A stretch of 64,000 nucleotides of DNA from Haemaphysalis longicornis (Eukaryota > Arthropoda > Arachnida > Ixodida > Ixodidae): positions 62,001-126,000 of the forward strand of contig JABSTR010001229.1 in NCBI GenBank assembly GCA_013339765.2, read 5' to 3'. The position numbers were made by a program, and so were the translations under genes. The notes below the pieces were generated by a model that was given only the letters and a program-made list of their open reading frames with translations, did not search any database and was not told where the DNA came from. The first letter of the stretch is position 1, and each line of letters opens with the position of its first letter. Of this stretch, positions 35,885 to 47,389 are shown one piece after another.

Positions 35885-36125
35885 CCCGCCGCGGTGGCTC
35901 AGTGGCTAAGGCGTTGCGCTGCTGAGCACGAGGTCGCGGGTTCGATTCCCGGCCGCGGCGGCCGCTTTTCTGATGGAGGCGAAAAGCAAAAACGCCCGTG
36001 TGTGCGAGATTTCGGCGCACGTTAAAGATCCCCAGGTGGTCAAAATTAATCCGGAGCCCTCCACTACGGCGCGCCTCATCGCCTGCGTTGCGTCGGCGCG
36101 TTAAACCCCACAATCAATCAATCAC
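35885..36125 (+). repeat. Ruka-like SINE, full length (copy 4)
   Basis: This is the least changed copy: perfect CCGCCGCGG head, A box, B box GGTTCGATTCC, and an (AATC)n tail. The target duplication CCACCAGTAAACAA, 14 bp, is at 35871-35884 and 36126-36139. Its lack of decay suggests a recent insertion. Confidence 0.92.
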
Positions 36126-36139
36126 CCACCAGTAAACAA

Positions 36140-36742
36140 AAACCAACGCATAGATGGACGCCATTGTTTGGTGCTGATAACAATGTGGTGGCCATCTTTA
36201 CACAAGGCGCAGGCCTGGTTCGCCAAGCCGGAGCTACAGCCAAACCATATCCAGTTTAAATCGCGCAAATGCGCCGTGCTGCTGGTGCAACGCCGTCACG
36301 TATGCATTGTGAGCAGCTGTCATTGCAGTTTTCCTCCTACAATTCTTCAAAGTCAAAAGCAAGAATAATGTCTTTGTGTTTAGTCTTGAACTTGCATCAT
36401 CCTACCTTAATCCCGAGCGCACAGTCACGCTAAACGCAGGCGCATGGCTTGATTGCGAAGGTCAGTTTCCCCTGTGGCCAATCAGAATATAACGAAACCC
36501 CTCCTGCCAGGAGCGACCAGCTATCTGCAAGTGATCAGCTTGGTAGATACGCCTTGTGGTACAGCAATATGTTTTGCGGCTGAATTTCCTGCTGCCCCCC
36601 TGAAATGTGATCTTTACGTGCAGGTAAAAAACAGATAGCAATTGGTGTATTTATTATTCGAATAAACACTATGTAATGTGTGTCACTCGTTTTTCTAAAA
36701 ATTGCATTATGTGGTCATTGATGCAGGTAATATACAAGGCTA
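36140..36742. other. no recognised element
   Basis: This is a stretch between the SINE and the fold-back element. I see no coding frame longer than about 65 codons that looks real, and no paired termini. Confidence 0.35.
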
Positions 36743-37355
36743 TTAAGGGGGGGAGGCTGGTCTTAGACAAAACTTTTTTATTTTTCAAGCTATTGAGATG
36801 AAAACTTCCAAACAGATGTATTTCAGCATTATGATTTCAAATATCAATTTAGATTTCGGATATCGCAAGTAGTTCTAATTTCATACAGATTTCATTGTTA
36901 AAAGCCTATCCCCATTAAAAAAAAATCTGCTTTAATGATGCTTCTAAACTGCACTTCATCGCATTGTTTAGCAACCAGGGAGTGCAGTAAAGTATTCCCA
37001 TGCTTTTAGCCTTCCTACAACCAATTGTATGAGGGTTCAAACAACAAAGTTTGAACCCTCATACAACAAAGTTTGTTCAAAGAACAAAGTTTGAACCCTC
37101 ATACAATTGGTTGTAGGAAGGCTAGAAGCATGGAAATACTTTTATTGCACTCCCTGGTTGCTAAGCAATGCAATGAAGTGCAGTTTAGAAGCATCATTAA
37201 AGCAGATTTTTTTTTTAATTGGGGATAGGCTTTTAACAATGAAATCTAAATTGATATTTGAAATCATAATGCTGAAATACATCTGTTTGGAAGTTTTCAT
37301 CTCAATAGCTTGAAAAATAAAAAAAGTTTTGTCTAAGACCAGCCTCCCCCCTTAA
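36743..37355. mobile_element. TTAA-flanked fold-back MITE (long near-perfect palindrome)
   Basis: The left arm TTAAGGGGGGAGGCTGGTC... is repeated as its reverse complement up to ...CCAGCCTCCCCCCTTAA, with arms of roughly 270-300 bp. The left arm holds an extra piece of about 35 bp near 36862-36897. At the centre, TTTGAACCCTCATACAA and its complement occur several times. Target TTAA as in piggyBac-type MITEs. Confidence 0.88.
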
Positions 37356-38571
37356 AGGGGCACTGACACAAAATTTTGAAGGCGAGATAACTTCAGAGAT
37401 AGATTGGTGCGAACACATATACATCATCTGCAAAATATCAGCGGCGAATACAGCCTAGAACATATTTAAAATGAATTTTAAAGTGTGCGAAACACAACCG
37501 AGCAGCCAGCAGAGGACCACGCGCAATCGACATCCCGAGGATAGTGTGTAAATAAACAACATCGAAACACGTCACGAGTTTGTGTTTGCCGCTTCCGCTC
37601 TGCCGGCGTTTTTTGCCGGCCCGCCCGGCTCGCCGCTCCAATCGGAGGGCTGGAGGGCGGAGCTTCTGCTCTCGAGAACGAACGACCCGATCGTGGCAGC
37701 GGAGGCAGCGAAGTGAATTCGTCGTGAATTCGTCAGCTCATCGGGCAGCTGGCCGCGACCAAAGTTCTACAGCGATTCCAGGCATTCTGTTTCTATTACT
37801 GGTTATTACCATTGGACGCGACAAGGCCGTCGGAGACACGAAAAGCCCACTGAGACTAGCCGCACGGTCGCTGTGGGCAGGGCGGCAGCCACGGCCGCAA
37901 TATAGTGTCATAGCCGCGAAGTGGCCCAGGCCGGCGCAGGTAGCTCGAGTGATAAGATTGTTACCGCTGCACGAAATTGTCCCCAAGTCCCGACCATGGT
38001 GGCTTACATGAGAAAGGAGCTAATGATGCGATGGCGGGTTGCATTAAAAATTGTCATCTGCACCGCTTACGAAAGCGGCACTCGAATATCCGCCGCAGTG
38101 CTAAGCCGAACACAATCTGTAGGCGGACCTGTAGGCAGACCGGACGGCTGCTTCCCAGCGCGCGTCTTGCCAACCCACCGTCTCGAGCGTCGCGATAGCA
38201 TTTGCACTCGCAGCGCTGCGTTCACATCCACGGTCACTTTTTAATTAAGCGCCTCACGAGATCAGTACGTGGAGGCATTCGCAGAAACTGCCAGTCGATG
38301 CGGATTCCGACGGTGGCTACGGCGGCTCTGCTCTGTGATATCCCTCCGACGGTCACGTGGTCAGCTTTGTTCACACAAATCCACAAAATCCATCGTTTCG
38401 CGGCACTCCGCTGAAACCGAAACTGCGACTGGCCGCATTGAAAATGCCTCTAATTAAACAACCGTCGCACGCTGAAGCAAATGAGGTTTCTACAGGTTAT
38501 AAGTAGGTCACTAGCTACTTATCGCAACAAAAAAAACAAGATGCAAAATTTTTGTGTCAGTGCCCCTTTAA
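37352..38571. mobile_element. TTAA-flanked MITE with GGGGCACTGACAC termini
   Basis: It starts TTAAAGGGGCACTGACACAA and ends with the complement TTGTGTCAGTGCCCCTTTAA (38568-38571 = TTAA). Its left TTAA (37352-37355) is also the right TTAA of the fold-back element. Length 1,220 bp, GC-rich interior, no transposase. Confidence 0.88.
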
Positions 38572-39008
38572 TATACGAGGCCAGTGTGCTAAGGCAGATT
38601 TCGCCTCAACGAATTCCTGCTTCAACGAAATTTCTGGCACATCCCGTCAATTTCATTGTAGCGGGATTTGACTGTACTAACATTGCCAACAATTTTCGCC
38701 CGAAATTTTTACCATATTTACTCTGATCTAGGCCGGCCTTTATTCTAGGCCAGTCACCGAAATTTGGAAGGTCAGGAAAGCCACATCCTCAAATCCAAGC
38801 CGTCCCCCAACTTTCGTGAACAACCTGTTTTAAAAGAAGTATTAGCCTAGATTTGAGTAAATGCGGTAGTCTGTTGTAGCCAATAGTTTGCTATTGCGGG
38901 TCCGTTATGAGCGGTGTGGATTACACTTGCATGGGGACCAAACAGAAATGGTCTGTTGTAACCGAAATTTTTTTGCTGCCAGATCCGCTGTAACGAGCGT
39001 AGACTGTA

Positions 39009-39883
39009 TTTGAATATTCTTAGCACACCCTAACGGGTCTCACAGACAGCATACAGCTTTGCTTCATTCAAAATAATTCAGAAGACGACTATGGTGGAAT
39101 AACAAAAATGTCAAGTTCATTGCAGACTGCATTAATTTGAGCTAGATAATTAGGATTGACGGAGATAGGGTAGCGGCCCCTTGGGTCATTTCCTGCACAA
39201 ACTGATTGACGTCACTAGGCCACGTAACTGACTGGCCTGTGTAGATCTTTTGAGACAAATCTCAATTTGAGAGGTTGCATCAGAGATGTGGGACCATCTC
39301 TGTGGGGCTCTTCGAGCAGAGTGGCATGAAAGTGTTGGCTCGCATTATTTTGTTAAGCCCTGTGCTGTAAAAATTTCAAAAATATTGAGAACTCTGGGTG
39401 CCCCCTCCCCACCTTTTCTGGTCCTTAGGAAGATTGAGAGTTAATTTGGGCCCTAGTTGTCCAATTTGAGTCATATGTAGACCTGAGTTTGAGGTTCATT
39501 GTCTGGAGCAAGCTGAGATCACGCAGCCACTATGTTAAAGCCGATATGCTCCACTGCAGTTTACTGGGCTAACACCCCTAATAGAGTTGCGTCCTGCCGG
39601 ACTGCGTTTTTTGACATGTGGGAAAGATGCTGACTGGTTGTTTTCTGTATGGTCCCCCACAAGTTGAATGCTGGCACCTAATATGCGTTAAAACGCAAGT
39701 GGATAATTCCAAATTCTCTACAATGTAAGAACGACTTCATGCTAAATAACATTGTCAACTGCCTAACCTTCTGACTAAACTTGAGTTTCATGTTATCTTT
39801 ATTCTCATTGTCCCTTTAATTTGCGCCCTTTTTCTCTTTCTCCTAATTGTACAAAACATTCTATGTGGATCTGCCTCCCACAG
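39009..39883. other. intron, no recognised element
   Basis: This is intron between the outer Tigger end and the exon 6 acceptor. It ends in a long pyrimidine-rich tract (39785-39883). I find nothing else. Confidence 0.4.
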
Positions 39884-40648
39884 GGACCCCACACAGGCCA
39901 CTGATGTTTGGTGCACTGTCATCCGGGGGATTCCGGTTAGGATCCCCCAGCATGCCCACTGCCAGTACCGCATCACCCACCACAGCAGCCACATCTGCGC
40001 CTCCTCTGGCCACCACCACTGCCTTTGCACACCCTCTGACGACAAGTGGGGCGCCTCCAGCTTTACCCGTGCTTGTCCTTTCCAAGCCCAGTGTGACGAC
40101 AGCAGCAGTAACATCGAGTGGATTCACGTTTGGTGAAACTCTGCCAAAGTCCAGTACGGCGGCAGCAGGAATAACATCAAGCGGATTCAAGTTTGGTGAA
40201 GCTCTTGCCAAGCCCAGTGCAGTGACAGCAGCAGTAACATCGAGTGGATTCACGTTTGATGAAACTTTGCCAAAGTCCAGTACGGCGGCAGCAGGAATAA
40301 CATCAAGCGGATTCAAGTTTGGTGAAGCTCTCGCCAAGCCCAGTGCAGTGACAGCAGCAGTGACATCTAGCGCATTCAAGTTTGGCGACACCCTGCCGAA
40401 GCCCAGTACAACGGCAGCAGCAGTAACATCGAGCGGGTTCGTGTTTGGCGAAACCCTGCCAAAGCCCAGTACAACGACAGCAACAGTAACATCGAGCGGA
40501 TTCAAGTTTGGTGAAACTCTGCCATTGAAAACAGGCTTTGTCGCTGTCAAGCCTTCTTCGGGGCAGTTGTTCACACTCGGGGCTCAGCCGGCACCAGCAG
40601 CAGCCTCCACAACTGGGAAGAAGGCAGAAGCCCTCGAAGCTGGCACAG
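39884..40648 (+). CDS. NUP214: NUP214-like exon 6: FG repeats in a 7 x 21-residue tandem array
   Basis: The acceptor is ctgcctcccacag (ending 39883) and the donor ACAG|gtgagt at 40648/40649. It starts with two bases completing a Gly codon and ends after one base. It encodes about 254 residues: an N-terminal part with MFGALSSGGF, then seven tandem 21-residue units of the form KPSTTAAAVTSSGFxFGETLP (40084-40524), then GQLFTLGAQ and an Ala/Lys tail. These are FxFG-type repeats, the disordered, phenylalanine-glycine-rich sequence that binds transport receptors in the pore. Units 2 and 4 have the same protein sequence and differ by one base. Unit 3 has FD in place of FG. The long open frame on the opposite strand is a by-product of the repeated codons. 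Confidence 0.92.
40084..40524 (+). repeat. 7 x 63-bp tandem coding repeat
   Basis: Seven head-to-tail units each encode 21 residues around SSGFxFGE. Units 1-2 and 3-4 form a 126-bp higher-order duplication: unit 2 and unit 4 differ at one base. Unit 3 reads TTTGAT where the others have TTTGG(T/C). Confidence 0.93.
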
Positions 40649-40809
40649 GTGAGTGGGACACCTTGAGATGCCACCTGTGTGGCGGAGTTGTTGGGCTGTT
40701 TTGCTTCAGCCCCAAGAGGAAGCACATTGGCACTGAAAATCCAAACTTAGGCGAGCCTTGCAAAGCACCATCCATGGCCCCGGTCCCTGGTAACTTTTGC
40801 ACCTAAAAT

Positions 40810-41959
40810 ATCAGGGTGTCTACCAACCAAGAAAACTGGGAATTTTCACGGATTTTGAATAGTCTGGACAAACTCGGGGAATTTGTGCTTGTATCAAGGA
40901 AAATGAGCTCTAACTTATTAGAGGGACAAAAGTCATAATAATGCTGGCTCCAAATAACAGAGAGGCGAGCTTCATAGGGTTCCACAGCCACCTCCGGCCT
41001 CCCGCCGACACGGGCGATGTGGCGACGGCATTTGTTTGCATTCTGTTGTCTTTGCTCATTCGCTTTCTGCCTGTTGTTAGTAGTGTCCGCCTACGATTGT
41101 GTCAAAGTGACTTTGAAACAAGGCTTTTCAAAAATGTGGCAAACATGTATGTGCTTCACATTGCTCGAAGATAGCGACAGTTTCCGCAGAGGTTTAGAAA
41201 CCCTTTAGGGTTGGTACCGTGACACTAAAAGTGTCCTTTTCCGAACAGAATCGGATTATCATTCACAATGTTTATTCCTGGAACGGCACTGAAGTCGTTT
41301 GCAGCAGCATTCGAACACTGATGACAATGTGCGTAGCTGCGTTTGCTTTCGCAAGTAGCCGGTGCTCGGTGCCGATGTGAAATATCCAGGCATTGTGACA
41401 GGACGTGACGTCTCAAAATCATGCGACAACAACCTCCCTGTTGCGCTGCAAAAGCGGCGGCAGCGGCAACAAAAATTGGTCGAGACCAATCACTCTAGTC
41501 GCTGCAACAAGAACAACGCAGTGCAACTGGAGCAACAGAAATTGCGTCGCTTTTGTCGCTCCATATGCAAGTGTTAACGCTTCATATTCATATTCGTATT
41601 CTTAGCATGTATTAGCTTACATAAACGGGCTCTAACGTTCGAGCAAATATTTGTGGCTCGCAAATGTGCATGTTCAAGTGTCAGATCGTCCTTATTGCAG
41701 CCTGTAATGTTATTAGGTCCCTGCACAGAAGCACCTTGAGCAATCTTGGTGGTTGTGAGTAAGGACACTGCAGACCCTGAGCCCCCATACTTGCGTGGTG
41801 TCCATCCCTGGCAAGAAGTTTTAAGGTGAAAGGTTGAAGGTTAGCAGACTCATGGGTGGGAATTGCACAAGTGGTTTTTGCCTCGAGTCCGCCGTGCACC
41901 TGTACCACTTTTTCAGGTGCGCTGTGCTCTGCTCTACAAGCATTATTTCTCCCACTCAG
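40810..41959. other. intron with a possible single-ended hAT-like fragment
   Basis: CAGGGTGTCTACCAACC at 40810 looks like the end of a hAT-type element, but no matching opposite end was found. The remainder is unassigned up to the exon 7 acceptor. Confidence 0.3.
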
Positions 41960-42088
41960 GGGAAGGAGGGCAGCTCTACGAGGATATCACCCCTCCCACT
42001 TCCCCCACTGAAGGCGAAACAGTCAAAGAAGAGCCAAAGGTCAAGCCCACTCCTGCACTTGCCAAGGAAACTCCACAGTCCCCCGATG
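41960..42088 (+). CDS. NUP214: NUP214-like exon 7 (acidic spacer in FG domain)
   Basis: The acceptor is atttctcccactcag (ending 41959) and the donor GATG|gtgtgt at 42088/42089. The phases are two bases in and one base out, matching both neighbours. It encodes about 43 residues with no FG: GEGGQLYEDITPPTSPTEGE, then TVKEEPKVKPTPALAKETP. Proline- and glutamate-rich spacers with a K-K/E-E-P core occur between FG clusters in vertebrate NUP214 as I recall it, which supports the assignment over other FG nucleoporins. SPT and TPPTSP sites could be phosphorylation targets, but that is inference. Confidence 0.85.
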
Positions 42089-42252
42089 GTGTGTTCGCTA
42101 GCTTTGCATGTTACATTGTTACATTTTTTCTTTAGAAGGGCCGTGAAGCAAAATGCAGGTGTGGTTCATTCAAATTCAAGAGGCTGCATTTTCCCACTAA
42201 CAGTTAGGGTAACTTCCAAGAACTAAGCCAGATAGGAGAAACAGATGAACTA

Positions 42253-42653
42253 CCGTGTTTTTGCGCGTATAACCCGCACCAGAAATAGGAAAATTTCAGT
42301 AGCAAAGTGGGGTGCGGATAATACACAGGTTTTTTTCTTAATGCAGCTTCACGGATATGCGTGTTGTGCCGCGAAGCTCCTAAGCAGCAGCACAAAGCCT
42401 TCCATGGCAGCGATCGGGCAAAACATGCAAGGACCAGGATGAAAAAACAAGGACGAGCACACTCTAACAACTGAATTTTTTGCTTTTTTTGTCTACATAG
42501 TATGTGATGTGTTGTTTGAGCAGTAGCTTTGGTGCAGCCCTTCCTGTATCAAATGTGCGGGCAATACGTGAGGATTTTTTTGTTCTTTTCCGACGGGCTG
42601 AAAGTGGGGGTGCGGATTATATGCATCGGCGGGTTATACGCGCGAAAATACGG
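42253..42653. mobile_element. 0.4-kb TA-flanked MITE (family K, copy 1)
   Basis: The termini are CCGTGTTTTTGCGCGTATAA and GGGTTATACGCGCGAAAATACGG in inverted orientation, with TA on both sides. Shared interior with the copy at 51957-52366 includes CTTCCATGGCAGCGAT and CTTTCCTGTATCAAATGTGC. Confidence 0.85.
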
Positions 42654-43011
42654 TAGTTGCTGCTTGCCAGTCACTTTCTCACTGAGACCCTGCAACATCA
42701 CAGGGATTCGTTTGTGTGATTGGCAGCCGTCAACCGGAGCCACCACCTAGAAGCAGGATATTGTAGTGGTGCCTCTAGTTCTACTTTAATAGTGCCACTT
42801 TAATTCTAGTGTGCAGTTAACTCTCTGATAGCTTTTGTTTTAGTATTCCCCCCAATTTCATCACTGCTGATGAAATTGTTTGAAAAATTTGAGTTTTTCA
42901 GTATTTAGTGTAAATATATACTTAGTTCTAGCATCTTTTCGGCTGGAACTTGAGTTGAATGAGTTGCCAAAATTCAAATAAAATAGGGTGGTATATTTTG
43001 TCTTCAATACA

Positions 43012-43818
43012 GGGTTCGCACAGGTCCTTGAAAACCTTGAAAACCCTTGAATTTAGAAGTATAAATTTCAAGGCCTGGAAAGTCCTGGAATTTTTAAAGG
43101 GTCCTTGAAAACCCTTGATTTTTCTGGAGAGAACCAATGGCCCGATCTTTTCACAAGAATTTAAAGTGTTTGTGTGAATTTTAGGTGTTAAAAATGTAAA
43201 GAAACATTGTAACAAAGTGTATTGCGTGAAATTACGAGTTGTGGATTTTCATTATTACGAGGCAACTTTGGGAGCAGCACTCCTCAATAGAATTCATGTC
43301 ACGATACAATCCCATGAAAGCCGGCTTCTGTTCTTTATCTTGTGTGTTCCATCTACTCTGTAGACGGCCTTTCATTACATGTTTGCTGTGCCTCATACGC
43401 TCCATCTGCGTTTGCTTTTACGTGCAGATGGTGGACGAGTACATAGTTCATCCTGCCTTGCAGCAACACTTGCTGAGTTAATTTCAGCTGATACTCTTGC
43501 TGACAAAGCAGGAGATGCAGGCAACATTAATGAAGTTTTGAAATCAAACAGCCTTAGCAAAACACCAAGAAAAAAAAGAACCTCTAAATACAAACTATGA
43601 AATAAAAAATAAAGCTTGGGGAGCATTCATGAACCCGTAGCGCCTATCTAAATGTTCATTAATGTTCTTAGGTATTGGGCAATAACAAAATTTTGCATTG
43701 TGTTGAAAAAGTTGAAAAATAATCCCAGATAAAACATAAGATGGGGACCTTGAAAATGTGTTTTCTGGTCCTTGAAATTCCTTGAATTTTTGGTTTGGTA
43801 GCCCGTACGAAGCCTGCA
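43012..43818. mobile_element. hAT-like MITE (CAGGGTTCGCAC termini)
   Basis: It starts CAGGGTTCGCACAGGTCCTT and ends GGTAGCCCGTACGAAGCCTG, an imperfect inverted pair. CCTTGAAAACC-type repeats lie inside both ends. The flanks (TTCAATA and CAATAATA) give only a decayed duplication. A frame near 43430-43600 is not recognisable. Confidence 0.6.
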
Positions 43819-46693
43819 ATAATAATACAGTCGAAGGGGGGAAAAACAACGAAAACAGTGATGTTGCAGTAGCATTGTTTCCAGTGGTGCCCTTTCCTTA
43901 ACTGTGAGGGCAGTAAAAATATCATGGCAAAGCATGCAGGTTGTAATTGCCGCTTTCTATTTCCACACAGTTTATTTAGGTGTAAAAGCAGTAGTGTTTC
44001 TGGGCCTTTGTAGCTGATTGAACAGGCTATATTTAAAGAGGGGGATTGGATGCTCAACCTCATCCATGTCATCACCCAAGTACTGATAGAGAAATCTGCA
44101 GAGGTCAGCAAAGCTCTGCAGTGGGCCCTCTCTAGGTTGTGAGAAAGCGCTTGGCTTGGTGGGAACTAATGCAGCCATAGAATCCTTCAGGAAACAGGGT
44201 GTTGAAGGAACTCACATGGGTCTTCAGAAGGGTTCTTTAGTACTTTAAAAATGAGGGAACACCTGAAAAACTTAAGGAACATGGAGACAGGATCTGTATT
44301 GGGATGAATAAGCATTACTTACCGAGAAAAAAAAGTTAGCGGACTGAATGCGAAGTCATAGTGTCCCTAATGAGGATGGAGTTTGGCAGGGCACCTGGTG
44401 CAAAGAATGGGCGACAGGTGGGAGAGGATACTTGAGCGTGTAGCTACAGGAATAGACGCCAAGGGAGACAGGATCCTAAATAAGAGGGTGGGCGGACATA
44501 AAGCGGCTAATGGTGTTGGAGATGGCTCCAGGCACGTAGTTGCTTACGTCTTCTGTTGGCTTTGTCCCTCCTTCAGCATGTGGGCTGAACTCTGTGACGT
44601 AGTGAAAGTATGGGGAGCGTGCGACACCTAAAGAGGGCGCGCTGCTCCGCCCTGGCAGCGCCACCATCAGCTGCGCCTGTCATGCGATAGCAGGAAAGGT
44701 GCGCCGCAGGTGCCTGCTAAACATGCAGTTGCCATTGCTCAAGATTCAACAGAATGAGCCGATTTTGCTGCATTGGCAGCTCTGGATTTTTTTCTTGGCA
44801 CAAGGGAGGAAAAGGGCGGGAAGCTTCTCGAGAGCGAGCACGTTTTCCACGCACCTGCACCATGCGGCGACGCACATAACGGCACTGTCAACGGTAGCTG
44901 CATTTCTCGAGCAAACATAAACCCAGTAAACAAGGATTATTACACCCTTATATTTTTAACCATTTTGTTTACTTTAGTGCTATCTACTTGTAAATTTTAG
45001 GGCAACTTCTTGAAGCAAGAGCCCGTGTGGCATTAAAAACTGGGCAAAAGGGAAGCGTTAACACACACTGGTTCGTGCTTGCAACCGTCCACTTATGAAC
45101 CGACGCATGCTTACTTCAGGAAAAAAGAACATGCTTATGTTTTGATGAAATTGGCTTAACAAATTAACAATTGAGATTCGCTGCAAGAAAGTCTTTTACT
45201 ATGCGCGGAAGTAACCTTGAAAGAAGTGGCTACTGTATTTTTCGGGCTGTTCGATCCGCCGCATGCACGGTGCACTAAAAGTGAAATCAGAACTTCTATG
45301 GCGTTGTTTCTGTATTTATTCAGGTGTGTGCACAAGAGCTGGGTTTTTTTTCTGCTTAGTTCATTGCCCATAGGCAAAAAAAGAATGCAGTTCAAAGACG
45401 CCCGGACAGGAGAGAAGTGCTGAAACCGGACGGTCTTTTGCTCTTTTACATGGATCACTTTTAGCGGTGACTTCCTTGGAGGGAGCTGTAGATATAGCTG
45501 ATCGAACAGTAGTTCTCATCCAGTTAATAACTTTGGCAGCCACAGCGAGTGATGAAAAAACGCAACTGGTCCAGAAAATCTCCACGGTGCTTATCCAGCA
45601 CAGTAAGTAGAGCACAAAAAATAAAGAAAGAAAACTCGTGAACTAGCAGTTCGCAATCGTCAGCAAAATTCACGCTCGTCAACACATAGGTCTTACCCGT
45701 GCTATAAGGTTGTTAGCTTCAAAAAGTGACCTCTATTAGCCGCGGTGGCTCGAAAAAATACCCGCAGTGCACAAGAAAAGAAGGTGACATTGATGTTCAT
45801 AGTCGTCAAAAAAATGCTCTCTCATTTCTCTTGCTCGGAATGGCTCACAAGATGCCAAGACACAAAAAGGAGTTACCTGATAAACAGCAAATGCAGAAAA
45901 AAAGACTGGCAGTTCATAACCAGAGCCCCTGCCTTCACATATATTGTGGGCACTTGACGGTAGATAGGTGGGAAAATCGTAGGCGGGTATGACGAAGATC
46001 TTGTATCTGCACATGGTTTAGTACCAACCAGTTGGGCACTGCATATTCTTATCCTCTTTGCCAGCTACCACTTGGTTCCACTGGCACTGTAAAAAAAAAA
46101 AAAAATGCACACACTCGTCTTCCGCAAGCAGAAATACAATGAAGTGTGCACAAACTCTCCTTCGCATGACGGGCACTGCATATTCTGTTCTGTTTGCTGA
46201 TCATGAAGGGATGAACATGCTAAAAATCGAAGGAATTTTGTTTCTAAAGGAGAATTAGACTAAGTATTTACACCGTTCACGACACAACACTTCTTGCGCA
46301 CACTACGAAGTCACCGTCTCAGCGTAACTACACCCTATTGAACTCTAGTGCTCCACTGTGGTGCCATACGGAGGGGTGCCGTACTCTTACCAAAAGCTCT
46401 GTCCGACCTGCTCATACAATTAAACATGCAACAATATGGGTGTCGCATGCTTTGTTTAGTTTGAGCCAGAGAAAATGGAGTTATGGGGATTGTGTGTTCC
46501 TGCTGTGAGTGAAGTCGAAAGTTGAAGGGCATGCAAAAAAAAAAGCACCAGTTAATTATGCAATATAATGCTGCACTTGTTAACTGGTGCAAATACACCA
46601 GTTAATAATGCTGCAATGTGTTCTCCTTCCTTCATCTTTACTGTGAATCTCCGCTGAGGGTAACCACATTGACTTGCCTTTTTCTGTCCCTAG
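43819..46693. other. intron, no recognised element
   Basis: This is 2.9 kb of AT-rich intron. Several open frames of 60-100 codons exist on both strands, but none has recognisable composition or motifs. A 12-base match to the Ruka head (45739-45751) is too short to call. Confidence 0.35.
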
Positions 46694-46818
46694 CACCAGT
46701 GTCGTCCGCTGCTCCGGCAGTGTCTCAGCCGCCGACGTTTTCCTTCCTGGCTGGCACGAGCACTGCATCTGCACTCCCAGGCTCTGCCACGTCTGGGCCT
46801 CTTTTTGGGGCCAGCTTT
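46694..46818 (+). CDS. NUP214: NUP214-like exon 8 (FG repeats)
   Basis: The acceptor is tttctgtccctag (ending 46693) and the donor TTT|gtgagt at 46818/46819. Two bases at the start complete an Ala codon with the preceding exon, and it ends in phase 0. It encodes about 42 residues: APVSSAAPAVSQPPTFSFLA, then a Thr/Ala/Ser linker, then SGPLFGASF. It therefore contributes one LFG motif and a degenerate FSF motif. Composition (Ala, Ser, Thr, Pro, with aromatics spaced every 15-25 residues) is typical of the FG domain. The open frame continuing into the intron is read-through. Confidence 0.85.
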
Positions 46819-47270
46819 GTGAGTACTTTGCGCCGAGCACCCCTTAGCATGCCGTAACGCTTGCACTGGAGCTCAGCTTTCGAGGGCCTTGTCAGCGTGT
46901 TGGCAATGTGCGTTTTCGTACTAGCAGTAGGTCCCTGTGGGAATGATTACCGAGATACCATAGCAGATGCTGGATCATCCAGGCAATGGTTTTTGTGAAA
47001 CTGTATCGTAGAAATTTGCGTGAAGAAACTTTTTTTTGCTCCAGTTTGTGCTGCAGTTGTGATAATTCCTTGTTTGTATGCTAATAGGCAAATCACTCAT
47101 GCCAACAAGCCACGCGTAGTCTTTGTCTACGTCTCCTGTGCTGTGTGCCATCATTCTGAGTTGGGGAATGAAAAATAGAACCTAAATTAGCAAGTGCAGT
47201 TGAGAAACTCCAATCAAAAGCTTTAGGCTTTGGGCTGCGTTTTCATCCTTACAAATATGCTGAGTAGTGG

Positions 47271-47272
<2 letters not shown>

Positions 47273-47333
<61 letters not shown>

Positions 47334-47348
47334 ACCTCTCTCTACTCA

Positions 47349-47380
<32 letters not shown>

Positions 47381-47389
47381 CCCCCCCTA
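47273..47389. repeat. (CT)n microsatellite, interrupted
   Basis: TC/CT dinucleotides run from 47273 to 47330, are broken by CCTACCTCTCTCTACTCATC, and continue to about 47382, ending in a run of C. Confidence 0.95.

Larger units (their letters stand above)
35596..38674. mobile_element. putative Tigger-like element with nested SINE and MITEs
   Basis: Near 35596 GTGAAGTCCACTACAACGGA is followed by two CAACGAAAT subrepeats. At 38590-38674 the complementary arrangement ends in GCGGGATTTGACTG then TA. The pair suggests terminal repeats around an element that later received the SINE at 35885 and the two TTAA elements at 36743-38571. The left end is decayed. Confidence 0.5.
28119..39006. mobile_element. 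outer Tigger element holding a multi-level nest of insertions
   Basis: The left end CAGTCTACGCCCATTACAAC and the right end, the complement of CAGTCTACGCTCGTTACAGC, with TA at 28117-28118 and 39007-39008, form a terminal repeat pair 10.9 kb apart. A minus-strand Tigger helix-turn-helix relic lies inside. Nearly all the rest is younger insertions: 28283-34902 and about 35596-38674 with their own contents. The inferred pairing depends on the end sequences alone. Confidence 0.6.

Noticed and set aside
39861..40574. 237-codon open frame antisense to exon 6
   Set aside because: Same cause as for exon 10: tandem 63-bp units keep all registers open.
45739..45751. Fifth SINE copy
   Set aside because: Only about 12 bases match the head, with no B box or tail.
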